A DNA stretch of 64,000 nt from the NCBI GenBank assembly GCA_019279435.1, contig JAAALK010000285.1, positions 29,544,371 to 29,608,370 on the forward strand, written 5' to 3'. The notes below the pieces were generated by a model. The model made no database searches and was not told the origin of the DNA. It was given only the letters and a program-made list of their open reading frames with translations. Source of the stretch: Zizania palustris. Lineage: Eukaryota > Streptophyta > Magnoliopsida > Poales > Poaceae. The translations under genes and the position numbers were made by a program. Below, piece by piece: positions 34,032-45,132 of the stretch (its first letter is position 1; every line of letters starts with the position of its first letter).

Positions 34032-35613
34032 ATGCCTATCTCTCAAATTGATGTTCTCAACAAGCAAAGGACAGTTCAGGCATTCGTTAATGACCGCAGG
34101 ACTAGACTCCACCAACAAAAGTTGCTTTTCAGTTAATTCAAGTTTTTCAACAGTTTGAGCATGTATAAAACGCAGCTGAGCAAGCTCATCCATAACAGTA
34201 AGACATGACTCACAATCGGCAACATCACACTTAGATTGCAAAATAGCATGTTTAGTGGAGATAGCTTCAAGTCCGAGCTTTAGTTCTTTACGTTCTTTAG
34301 CAGCAAGTTTAAGCAATCTATCCTGAGAATAAATCGGATCACGCAATTCATCATTCTCAACAAGAAGTTGATCATAGGATAGATATACCTTAGAAGTGTC
34401 GAGCTCGTCGCTACTGTCGTTGTCGTCGACCACGAAGCAAAGGTCAGTGAGGTCCACTGTCTTCTTCTCCTTCTTCTCCTTCTTCTCTTTCTTGGAAGGC
34501 TCCTCTTCCTCCGAGCTTGGCTCCTTGGTTGACGTGTTGTCGATGTCACTGAGGACGGCCACAAAAGCTCTGGCTACTCTCTTAGCCAACTTTCCTCGCT
34601 TTCCTCTGAAATCGGATTTCTTGTTCCATTTTTGGTGCTTGTGCTCATTTTTATTTCTATTTTTTAGTTTAGGGCAATTTGCTTTTATGTGAGACGTATC
34701 TCCACATTCAAAACAACCCCGTGACCCTCCTCTCCTTTGGTGTCGTCTATCATTGTAAAAGTGAGTGGACTTCCTGACAATGAGAGCTAGGTCCTCATCA
34801 TCTAGAACATCCACTTGTTCTTTTGTGACAGAGACAAGGAAGGACAAGTCAAAAGCACCAGAGAAAACACAAGCTCCAAAAATGCCAGAAAAATTACCCC
34901 GAGATGAGGTACCACAGCCAGGATTTGAAACCAAAGCAATCGAAGGCAACAAAGCTTTTCCAGCTCTTGGTCGAGACACCTTGGCGATCTCGGTGGACTT
35001 AAGCTTACTAAAGAGTTTGTTGCAAGTCAGAGTGTCAAAGCTTGCCGACTTTTCAATACTAGAGATCTTCACCTCCCATATGCTATGATCAAGAACATAG
35101 AGAAGTTTGATCGCCTTATCTTGGTCAGAGTAAACAAAAGTCCCAGTGGCGCGCAAATTACTGATAATCCCATCAAAACGCGCAAACATGGCATCTACTG
35201 ATTCGCCAGGGCCTTACACGAACATTTGGTATTCTTGATTATACGTGCTCTGCCTCCTAGCCCTAATCTGGGTAGTGCCCTCATGAAAATTATTCAAGGT
35301 CGACCAAATTTCTCGTGCAGTGCGAAGGTGCTGAACCCTGTCGAACTCGTTGCGACTCAAAATGATAAAAATAATGTTTCTAGCCTTTCTATTACATTCA
35401 TATTGACCCTTCTCAGTCTCTAAGGTACGAGTGTCAGGAATCACGTACTAGGATGCAACAATGTACCATATCGCACTTCCTTAGCTAAGCAAATAAGCCT
35501 CAATGCACACTTTCCAATAAGCATAATCTCGACCATCAAACATCGAAATCTTTGTATTCCTTTATATGTCGCCAAAACAAGGATCACAACCGGTTAAGGT
35601 CAACTCATGATCA
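34032..35613 (-). pseudogene. copia Gag (Sirevirus-like), interrupted at its 3' side
   Basis: Reading leftward from the PBS: Gag N-terminal residues resembling the copia pattern (GRDYAYWK) near 35560, then an open piece 35214-35444 (AREIWSTLNNFHEG), a stop near 35211, and an open frame 33990-35189. The last has a UBN2-type gag region, the knuckle CFECGDTSHIKANCP and an acidic plus KKEKKEKK linker. The C-terminal coding sequence is cut by the Tat LTR at 34031, and the last residues of the ORF are read from the LTR. Past 35022 this sequence is unique in the window. Confidence 0.82.
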
Positions 35614-35629
35614 ACCGGCTCTGATACCA
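35614..35629 (-). promoter_or_regulatory. primer binding site, initiator tRNA-Met type
   Basis: The minus strand reads TGGTATCAGAGCCGG, the classic plant copia PBS. It starts two bases from the LTR end at 35632, upstream of the copia gag. Confidence 0.9.
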
Positions 35630-35631
35630 AT

Positions 35632-38600
35632 TGTGGGATTGGAATGACGACTAGAGGGGGAGTGAATAGGCGCCTCGACACTTTCTTTCGAACGTGATGG
35701 CCTACTCAAATCACCCAACGCACCTCTAAACATTCAACATCGAGATTTAAACCAATCAGCACAAATTTGAGCTCAACTAGATTCAAAAACTCCAAAACAG
35801 CTTTGTTTCAACATTTTTAATCAACCAATATCAAAACACTCACACACAAGATCAATTCAAGTTTGTAGTAATGAATCAGCTTGTTTCAATTCAATCACAA
35901 TTGAAATTCATGCACTTCTGAAATTTGTCGTATGATGAATAGTAATGGTAACTTCAACAAAGTGCATTTGTCATATTCTGGTTCAGATTGCAAATCTCAA
36001 TTTCAAATTAGTTTCAGATCAGCATACAATAATTTGACACTTGACAAGAATGCTAGATTCTAAAACTTCACAATGCTGCAAAACAATTTCAGATCACTTG
36101 AAATGCATTCTACACGGCAATACTATTGCAATTCCGACAACAGCAGGGTAAAACAATTTCAGAACATATAACTCCCTTCACAGCATACTTTGCAAGCAAT
36201 TCAATTGAAAAACTAAACTTAACACAGTTTGAATCTTAACACAGATTCTGAAACCTCAGAACAAAATTTATTCAGCTGACTATAGCACAACCAGCCAAAA
36301 CAGGATGAAAATTAAAGTTGTAACAAAACAAAAACTGAATTACATACACTAGGAATCAATCTGCAAATCAGAACCAGATACAAACTGAAACTCACTGGAT
36401 AACACATAGCAGAACTATTTCAGGGTTGTGAACTGAATTGCAGTTTTCAGAATACAATTTCAAAGCACATACTCAAAACCAGTAGATCAGATACAGTATG
36501 ATGCTTTGATAGAAACAGTCAGAAGCAGATTTAGAAATTGAACCACTAAACAACACACTACTGAAAATCTAGTTTACTTTCTTGATTGCATACTGAATAT
36601 CATGATGATCAAGTATTTTGGCACAACATCTTGTAACATACCAAATAAAACATCCAAACTGGATACTACACAAAATGAATCTGAAACATTCCTGATTTTA
36701 AACAGTGTTCAAACTAGTTCAGTATTGATTTGAATGGAGTTGAACCAGGAATTCAATCATTCAAAGAAGTAAATAATTAAGACAGAATAAACTAGAGATG
36801 ACACAACTTTCAAAACAGATTGCTCAAAGCCAACTCAACTCAGATTACTTAGACAGAGGTGATGTGAACAAATAGTCTTGAAACAGATGATTAACTAACT
36901 TTTCAAAGTACTGATCACATATAGATAGTGTTTGATTCCCTCGGTTGTAACGGTATCTAATTACATTCGTTAATCAATTACGTTTATTTCTGTTTGGTAC
37001 AGGTGGGCTGTAAACCGATACCATGGTATCTGTTACCGACCTTGTACAATTCTTATACGCCTCCTAGCCTAGCGTTATCCGATATCACCATAATGCAACA
37101 TTTCTTCCTCGAGGCAGCCCGATGCTGCATGGCCATGCGCCCCCTGCTCTCACCAGTCACCAGTGCATATGTTTCTTCTCCTAAGTGCTGTCTACTTCCA
37201 TTACGATCTAAACCAAACAATGTCAGGAAGTGCTTAATTTGTTTTCATTACCGGTGCTTTCAGATACCGTTTACGTTTTCGTTAAAATCCCCAAACCAAA
37301 CAGCACCATAGTGTAAATTCATTCACAAAAATTGGAAGTGATCAACTCAGAATATCTCACAAGAACAAATCATCCAGAACAATTCAAACATGGAGGAGAA
37401 AACGTTTTCAGCATAAGCAAAAATATGTGGAAAGTTTTTGCTACCACAGATCAGACTGAAACCAGATGATTTTTTTTTGTTCAACATTTTATCAACCAGG
37501 TTTGCTCAAGTTTTATCCATTCACAACAGTCTTTCATGCATACACGCAGCAGGACTAAATGATTAAGTATATGAAATACTGAAATCATATATATCTAAAG
37601 TCTAGATCAGGAAATTCATGTGAAGATTGCACAGATTCAAGCAACAAAGCTATTCAGGATACACATCCATCACAAACAGAAGAAATCACTCTAGAAAACA
37701 TCTCAGATTATCAAGAAATCACAAAGAAAGTGATGAGAAACTCACTCAATCAGGCGCTGTCAGTTTTGATCGCTGGATGATGAACAAGCTTGCCGAAAAG
37801 ACTGTAGCGAGTCCGAAAAGACTTCTCGGCGCACTGTAGATTGTCCAGAAAACGCTAGAACAGAATTTTGTCTCACTTTTGATTGAAATTTTTTGATTCT
37901 CTTGGCACTCAAATGCTAGAAAGTTCTGATCAAATCCTCCATTCTGTTTGGCCAGCATAAAAACAAACTAGACACAAAATCCTAAAAATTTTTGTTAGTT
38001 GAATCACAGGACAAAGAACTCAATCCTCATATCAAAAATTTGTTCATCCTTCTACCATGAAATCACTCAAGAACCACTACAATAATCAGCCAAAAATATG
38101 ATGAACACTTGATGAAACATTTCATCAAACAAGTGAAGTGCAATATCAAAATAGAAAACAGTTCTAGAAAATTATTTCAGCACTGTGAAGCCTAATTTGA
38201 TCAACAAAATAAATACGAATAAATCACAGAAATCATTTGCAAATTTCAAAAATGGATCATTCAATTCAAGCACAACAAACGTTACTTGGACATCTCACAC
38301 AAGTTCTGCACTGGATTCTCCAGAAAACGCAGCACAAAATCGAATTTAACCACAAAAAGACCATGCGCTGGAGACAAAACACTGTCTTTAATCCGAAATT
38401 TGCTGCAGATTACTGTTCCTCGTCAAATGATGCTTCAAAATTAAGTTTTCTCATCTCTTTCATTGGAAAAATTAGTCCCTAAAGTCCTCAAATGGTTCAG
38501 CTAACTTAATATCCTACCAACTACTCTTCTAGAAGCCCCCAATTGACACATAGACCCTTACTAATTTCAGATTTAATAATTCTAAAAATTACTCTATAAA

Positions 38601-39244
38601 AACTAAAGGTAAAATTACAAATTGACTCTCCTTTTATTATAATTTCAGAGTAGAACTACTCCAAAAATTATACCAAAAGGTTAGACTACTAAACTAAAAA
38701 TTTAAACTAAAACTAGACACATATGTATTGAATTAACAAAACAATAAACGTTTTGACGGTTTTCGGCAAAAACCGACAAAGCCTCTTATCCCTTTGACTC
38801 GTGACACCGCTTCGCGAATCCGAGCGCCAGCAAGCCACTTCCACTCTCGATCCCCTCGAGCCACCTGAATGCTTGTCCTGGCCTCCCTCTCGCGAACCCG
38901 GTGGACACACCGTCGCAGTCAGCCGTCGTCCAAGTCTCGCTCCGTCTCTTCGTGCACTCTTGAGATCTTCTCCAACTTTGCCCAGCCTCCCTGATCCTCC
39001 AGCATCAAGCTCCCCGCTCGACCCTCAATCACCCGCAATCGACAGTCGGTCAGCATCTCCTCCTTGCACAAACAAGACAAGCCATAACAAGAACGCGACG
39101 CACCACCGAACCCCTCGGCAGCCAAACCTCCATTCCACATCGAAACCCTCGATGCACTCAACCGACTCTCAACAACTCATCCGCTTAGATGCTCATCCTT
39201 GTCAATCACTCATCATTCAGACCGAAACCACCCTTGGTTTCTCA
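35632..39244 (-). mobile_element. long copia LTR, minus orientation
   Basis: The 3' end (at 35632) abuts a PBS. The 5' end (at 39244, TGAGAAACCAAGGG) abuts a purine tract CATCAAGGGGGAGAT, so both a PPT and a PBS flank the same LTR. The unit is about 3.6 kb, including a candidate MITE of 377 bp. 35700-38700 is AT-rich with no supported gene. CTAGAGGGGGAGTGAATAGG near the 3' end is typical of this type of LTR. Confidence 0.7.
36931..37307. mobile_element. candidate MITE inside the copia LTR
   Basis: The 377-bp segment has imperfect inverted ends (TTTGATT and AACGGTATCT on the left; GTTTGGTT and AACGGTATCT on the right, read inward) and is flanked by ATAGTG at 36925-36930 and 37308-37313. It has no coding capacity and differs in composition from the AT-rich surroundings. 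The outermost left bases do not match the right end, so the boundary is uncertain. The superfamily was not determined. Confidence 0.5.
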
Positions 39245-39498
39245 ATCTCCCCCTTGATGAGTGCATTGACAACCCCAAAGCAAAGACATGATGAGGATAG
39301 CAAGTTACGCACACAAGTGACCATAAAAACTCATAAAAGAGCAAAACATGTCACTCGGTAAAAGATCTCCGTGCTTGGGCAATAAACCTTATGCAAGGCA
39401 AAGCAAAAGCGCAAACACATCTCGATGCATCATGCAAAGCAAAAGCGCAAAAACATCTCAATGCATCATGCAAAGCATAACATTTCAACATGAAACAA
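39245..39498. other. spacer between inverted copia LTRs, with 36-bp repeat
   Basis: Contains the PPT (39245-39258, minus strand) and about 250 bp of copia 3' internal sequence. A 36-bp unit is repeated at 39400 and 39436 (AAAGCAAAAGCGCAAA, then CATCTC.ATGCATCATGC), with a third start at 39472. No ORF is supported. Confidence 0.6.
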
Positions 39499-41196
39499 AT
39501 GGTGGTTTCGGTCTAGATGATGAGTGATTGACAAGGATGAGTGCCTGAGCGGTTGAGTGGTTGAGAGTGGTTCAAGTGCATCGAGGGGTTCGATGTGAAA
39601 TGGAGGTTTGGCTGCCGAGGGGTTCGGCGGTGCGTCGTGTTCTTGTTTTGGCTTGTCTTGTTTGTGCAGGGAGGAGATGCTGACCAATTGTCGATGGCGG
39701 GTGATCGAGGGTCGAGCGGGGAGCTTGATGCCGGAGGATCAGGGAGGCCGAGCGAAGTTGGAGAAGATCTCAATAGTGCACGAAGAGACGGAGCGAGACT
39801 TGAACGGACGGCTGACTGCGATGGCATGTCGACCGGGTTCGCGAGAGGGAGACCAGGACAAGCATTCAGGCGGCTCGAGGGTATCGAGAGCGGAAGTGGC
39901 TTGCCGGCGCTCAGAGTCGCGAAGCAGTGTCACGAGTCAAAGGGTTGAGAGGCTTTGTCGGTTTTTGCTGAAAACCGTTGAAACGTTAAATGTTTTTATG
40001 AATTCAATAAATATGTGTCTAGTATTAGTTTAAATTTTTAGTTTCTTAGTGTAGCCTTTTGGTATATTTTTTAGAGTGGTTTTACTCTGAAAATGTATTA
40101 AAAGGAGAGTCAATTTATAATTTTACTTTTAGGTTTTATAGGGTAATTTTCAGAATTGTTAATTCTGAAATTACTAAGGGTCTATGTATAAAATAGGGGC
40201 TTCTAGAACATGAGTTGGTAGGATATTATCCCCCAAAGTTGGCTGAACCATTTGAGAGCTTTAGAGACACATTTTGCAATGAAAATACAAGAGAAAACTT
40301 GGTTTTGAAGCAGCTTTGGACGAGGAACAGTGCTGCAAGGAATTTTCGGATTCTGCACAGTAAAATCGACAACACTATTCACTATTCACCAAGTTCTGTT
40401 CCAGCGCAGTTATGCAATTGTGGCTGAATTCATTTTTGTGCTGCATTTTCTGAATAATCTAGTGCAGAAGTTAATGTTGAAGTATATATAAGTTTTGTCG
40501 TGCATGATTTGAATGATCCATTTTTGAAAGTTGCAACATGTTTCTGTGATTTCTTCTGAATTATTTTGCTGCTCAAAGTAGGCACCACAGTGCTGAAAAA
40601 ATTACTCTGAAATTTGTTTCAGTTTTGGTCTAGCCTTCCATATGTTTGATGAAATATCACTTCATGTATTCATCAACATCTTGACTGATCTTTGGGTTGT
40701 TTCTGAAGTGGTTCTTGAATGCCCCTAGGAGACAACGATGAACAGTAATTGATTTCCTGTCTCGTTTTTTCGTGCACTATTTTTGGTGCTCTGAATATTC
40801 TGTAATAGATGAAATAAATTCGTAGCATGTTTATTTTCTGCATTTATTTTGTCAAGATTAAATGCGCTAAAACTTGTGGTATCTCTAAATTGTGGACTGC
40901 CTGTGTACTGTGGATGTTTTTGGACATGCTAGATGGATTATCAGTGTCTTGGGTGAATCATCTGTAGAACTGTCTTTTAACCTATGAGTTAACCTGATCT
41001 GCCTTTAAGCACTTTGTTGGTGTCTTTTCGATTAGGACACCGGTCGTTTTCAGGCTAGATTATTTTCACTATCTTTGATCTATTTGTTTTCGCTGATTAT
41101 CTGTTCAGGTGCGTTGGGTGTTGGGATAAAGCCATTGATTCGAAAAAAAATTAGGTGCCCATTGACCCCCCTCTAGTCGCTACTTTCGATCCTACA
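39499..41196 (+). mobile_element. copia LTR, plus orientation, 5'-truncated
   Basis: The reverse complement of the LTR at 35632-39244, clearest for 39499-40300 against 38460-39232. It lacks the first dozen or so bases and much of the middle. It ends at 41196 (GACCCCCCTCTAGTCGC, then CCTACA). No PBS follows, and the next base begins another copia element. ORFs in the GC-rich part appear on both strands and are not convincing. Confidence 0.7.
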
Positions 41197-42741
41197 CTTA
41201 TGCCTCATCAAGTAGACATAGCCATATCTACTAAAGTCGTTGGTAAAAGTGATAAAGTACTGAAAGCCATTCCTAGCCGTGTGACTCATTGGACCACACA
41301 TATCAGTATGTACTATGGCCAATAGCTCACTAGCCCTCTCACTCTATCTAGTGAAAGGCATCTTTTTCATTTTGCCAAGTAAGCAAGATTCGCATGTGTC
41401 ATATGATTAAAAATCAAATGACTCCAAAAGTCCATCACTATGGAGCTCTGCACACGCTTCTCATTGAGTCGTTGTTTCTTAGTACTAATGTTATAAACTT
41501 GCGTATCTTCAAGACTTAGAATATATAATCCATTCACTAATGGACAAACACCATAGACCATGCCATTCAAAAATATATAACAATTCTTGTTCTTTATTAT
41601 GAATTCAAAACCATCTTCCTCTAAACATGAAGAGATAATGTTTCTGCCTAAGGTAGGAATGAAATAACAATTATTTAACTCCAAAACTAGTCCTGACGGT
41701 AGCAACAATGAATAAACGCCGATAGCCAACGCTGCAACCTCTGCCCCATTCCCGACGCGTATATCCAGCTCGCCACTTGCACACTTTCTTATTCTAGTCA
41801 GCCCCTGCAACGATTTAAAAGTATGAATCATTGATCAGATATCAAATACCCATGAATCATTTGGACGAGTAGCAAGATTAATTTCAATAACATTAATACC
41901 TTAAGTGGAAGTCATACTTCCCTTCTTGTTCTTTTGCTCTTCCAAGTACACCTTGCAATTGCGCTTCCAATGCCCAGGCTTGTAGCAGTGGTGGCACACA
42001 TGAGAGCCAGCAAGTCCTAATATGGACTTTCCAGCCAGTTTAGACTTCACACTAGAGATCGAATATGTAGTCTTAGCCTTGCCCGTCCTCTTTCTCTTTC
42101 CGCCCTCCTTCTGAATCAGCATAACTTGATTAGGATACTTCCTGATAATCTACTCAGTAGTTTTTAGCATCCCATGCAACTCAACCAATGTCTTCTCTAG
42201 TCCAACCATGTTATAATTCATGATGAATGGCTCAAAGCTCAGTAGGAGCGACTGGAGAATGACGTCAATGGCTAAGTATGGATCCAGTGGAGTGCCCAGA
42301 CTCTCTAGAGTCTCAATGTACCTAATCATCCTAATCACATGAGGACTCACTAGGATCCCTTCAGCCAGCCTACTCCCAAAAAAGGCTTTAGACACATTGT
42401 ATCGCTCGGCCCTTGCCTAGTTCTGAAACATGCCCTTGAGGCCTACGATCATATCGTAAGCATCACGTTCCTCATATTGTTTCAGAAACTCAAAGGACAT
42501 GCTGACATCCACATAATCACTAGCATGCTTCTCATAAACACGCTTGTCTGTTGCAGAAGCATCTTCTCCTGGTTCATTGGGGTGAGGTTCCTCTAGAACA
42601 TAATCCTTTTTATCTTATTTAAGAACAATTCTCAAATTTTGATACCAATCCATAATGTTTGTTCCAGATAATTTCCCACGTTCATGTATAGTTCACAAAT
42701 TAAAAACTAGAGTGCTCTTAACAGAAGAAGTAGTAGGTGTC
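41197..42741 (-). pseudogene. copia element A: Gag and start of Pol, broken
   Basis: On the minus strand, Gag runs from about 42741 leftward (MTPTTSSVK-type start, DWYQNLRIVLK, UBN2-like region 42150-42395) with in-frame stops, for example near 42416. A zinc knuckle CHHCYKPGHWKRNC lies at 41901-42122. A GAG-pre-integrase domain at 41367-41831 (LNNCYFIPTLGRNIIS, HLIFNHMTHANLAYL) leads into the integrase start. The element is cut at 41197 by the copia LTR. It is the same family as 54480-57253. Confidence 0.8.
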
Positions 42742-43932
42742 ATGATCTACAAAAGATTAAATGCAAGGTTCAGCGCTATGCAATGTTTATCTTCTATCCA
42801 ATAAAAAATGTTCCACTATTTTTAAATCAGTCACTTTCCCTCTAATGACTAATAGTGGCACAAGATCCATATTCACTCTAACTCCTAGTGAGCTTTGGCA
42901 TCACTGCTAAAAGCTAATTGACATAGGTAAGCAAGACCTTGCTAATCATATCGTATGTCACTCTTGTCGTTGGAGAAGCATCCTATTCTCTATGCCAACT
43001 CTATGCACCAAGGCCCAAAACCATTTTGATAGACCTGTTAAGCAAACAAATACTATGCGTGCAGATGTCCGACTTCCACCCAACTGGTCAAGATAAAAGA
43101 TAGTACCCTGCTTTGGCAGACCCACTATCGATGAGCATGAACCTTGGTGGGTGCAGCTATTGAAAAGAGAATCAAAAGTTCATTTTCTGAGGTAAAACTA
43201 TTCTAACAAGGTAATGTCCCTAGCGCACACGAAAAATGCAAGAATAGTATAATAGGAACATAAGAAAGCATCACATGCAATCATATTAACTGTGACGTAA
43301 CATGGCCCTCTTCACATGGCGATCTCCATCTCCATGGATCCCATCATTGAGTGCGTGCTCCCAGCCTCCATGAAGTGCACTAGTCTATCTCACATAGTCT
43401 ATACTAATTACATGGGCGAAGCACCGCCGAAACGACATGCAAGCCGTAGTAAATTTTACATTAGCCATGGGCTGTAAATAACCATGACACACAAGCCATA
43501 TTTAATTTGCATTCATCGCATGCATCACATACATCACATTTATCCAAGGCCATGCCAGTCACATCATTATCTACAAAACAAAGTTAGGAGAGCAATCCAC
43601 AAGTGACCGGATTCGGGATATGAAAAACACGGCTCAACAGGCTCGGAATTTCAAATTAGCGTGGGTTGGAACATCCGATCTAGCATCGAAACTTTCGATA
43701 TAGCATCGGAACTTCTGATCCTCTGGAACTTTTGATCATTGTCGGAATCTCGGATAGCACCGATTGCTTTCTGTATCGAATCATTATTCGATATCAGAAC
43801 TTCCGATCCACCATCAGAACTTCCGTTCAATATCGAAACTTCCGATTTACCAGTAGACAGAAACATATCTAATATATTTTTCAACCATGTATCTCCATAC
43901 ATGAGGGATCTAGATCAAACACTATGCACGTA
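42742..43932 (-). other. copia A untranslated leader
   Basis: About 1.2 kb between the PBS and Gag. There is no convincing ORF. The part near the PBS (43620-43860) has repeated variants of CGGAACTTCCGAT. It is equivalent to 56120-57240 of copia B. Confidence 0.6.
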
Positions 43933-43945
43933 GGCTCTGATACCA
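43933..43945 (-). promoter_or_regulatory. PBS of copia A
   Basis: The minus strand reads TGGTATCAGAGCC, one base from the LTR. This is an initiator tRNA-Met type site. Confidence 0.85.
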
Positions 43946-43946
43946 C

Positions 43947-44317
43947 TATTGGGAATAGGGGAGCTATGCTAGCCGACAAATTCAAATTTTCTACCCTAAA
44001 CCCAAGACCCTTGCGCATGTTAGAACATAGATCGTTACCTTCTAGCACGAGACACACTAGATGCAGCGGAAAAGATGTCGGAGTAGCGCATCTAGCCTAT
44101 CCTCGCTTCGTCCTTGCCGTCCCTCACCAATTTGATTGGTGAAGATGATGTAGTTGTTCACGTGAAGAAGTCCACGAGCATCGCTGTTCGAGCAACGCCT
44201 CCATGGCATCCACATGTATAGGGATGGAGTTCCTCCCTCGATAGCATGCTAGCACCGCACGTGAGATACAGGAAGTACTCGACCTCAATGTTTGATATCA
44301 AGAAAGGGAGGAGAGGT
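43947..44317 (-). mobile_element. copia A LTR, proximal part, interrupted by gypsy G3
   Basis: Aligns with 57255-57620 of the copia B LTR as far as AAAGGGAGGAGAGG, then stops where G3 begins. The expected continuation (GGTGGCTAGG, then CTCTCTTTATATA) reappears at about 53240. Confidence 0.75.
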
Positions 44318-45132
44318 GATGCGGAGGGGGTAAACTCGATTGGTGGAGGACTCCGATACGATTGACGATACGGCTTCCGATCACCACTGATCCAAACCCT
44401 GCAATCGCTACACCACAACTCTGTTGGTTATCAACCACGCATGAATGCGATTGACCTCACCAAGAAGGCTTATCCCTAGATGTGAATCGATAATACAAGC
44501 AAGAACACAGAAATACAATATCACAAACAGATGAGAGATCAATTTCTTAAGTAGGGTTCCACAATCTAACGAACGTCAAAGTTCAATCTGCAAAGTAGTT
44601 CGAAACTAAGCAAAACCTAACCCTAATTCATGACGGCTACAAAGTATTAATACTTAGGGTTTGTGGAAAGCCTTCCCTAATGTTGGGCTTAAGGCCCCAA
44701 ACGGATACAAGGCCCAATGTGGCCCAAAACGGTGACACAACACCCAATGACTTGTTTAGATGACACAGAACGTTTCGTAATGAACTAGGACTTGGCACTA
44801 GATCCATTGGATATATATTTTCGTTATCATTCCAAGGCCTTAAATAACTCCTCAATACGCCTCCGTACGAGAAAGTTATGCCCGTTTTAATAAAGGGTGC
44901 TGTGCTGAATCCGAACCGAAATCGGAGTTTGAAGTGGAATCCGAATTGGATTGTTGTGTCACCTGTCCCTCTTGTGTTCTATCCAGAAGTGCTTCTCCCA
45001 TGTTCCTTAGAGTCAAAATATCACCCATAAGTAGCATCCCATCCATATCCATATCATGATATAAAGTAAGAAACAAACACACCTCATAATTAAACTTCTG
45101 TGCACGGGAGCAAGTGATTGGTCCAGGAATGA
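44318..45132 (-). mobile_element. left (3') LTR of gypsy G3
   Basis: Matches 47132-47493 plus 52714-53191, the right LTR split by G4. It shares GGGGTAAACTCGATTGG, AAGGCCCCAAAC and AAAATATCACCCATAAG. It abuts gag sequence directly at 45132, so pol and the PPT are deleted. The stretch 44876-45082 encodes a peptide (DMDGMLLMGDILTLRNMGE) that reads like the 3' end of a gypsy polyprotein, extending into the LTR. Confidence 0.7.

Larger units (their letters stand above)
26409..35022. repeat. second copy of 16796-25408 (probable unmerged contig overlap)
   Basis: Offset about 9612-9614 throughout. I saw no base substitutions in the interior. The differences are single-base indels, nearly all in homopolymers (for example near 17033, 18318, 19111, 19271, 19382, 23474, 24013, 24105, 25037, 25070 and 25402), plus a few edits beside the gap edge. 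The features inside repeat those of copy 1 and are listed below so the coordinates can be found. Confidence 0.9.

Noticed and set aside
16796..35022. Interpretation as a real recent tandem duplication of the Tat element
   Set aside because: Indel-only differences and contig-end boundaries at an arbitrary-length gap fit an assembly overlap better. Not excluded without reads.
36994..37311. 105-residue ORF in the MITE-like block
   Set aside because: No domain, and it spans most of a non-coding repeat candidate.
38713..39948. ORFs up to 186 residues in the GC-rich inner ends of the copia LTRs
   Set aside because: They overlap on both strands within LTR sequence, are not conserved between the inverted copies, and have no domain.
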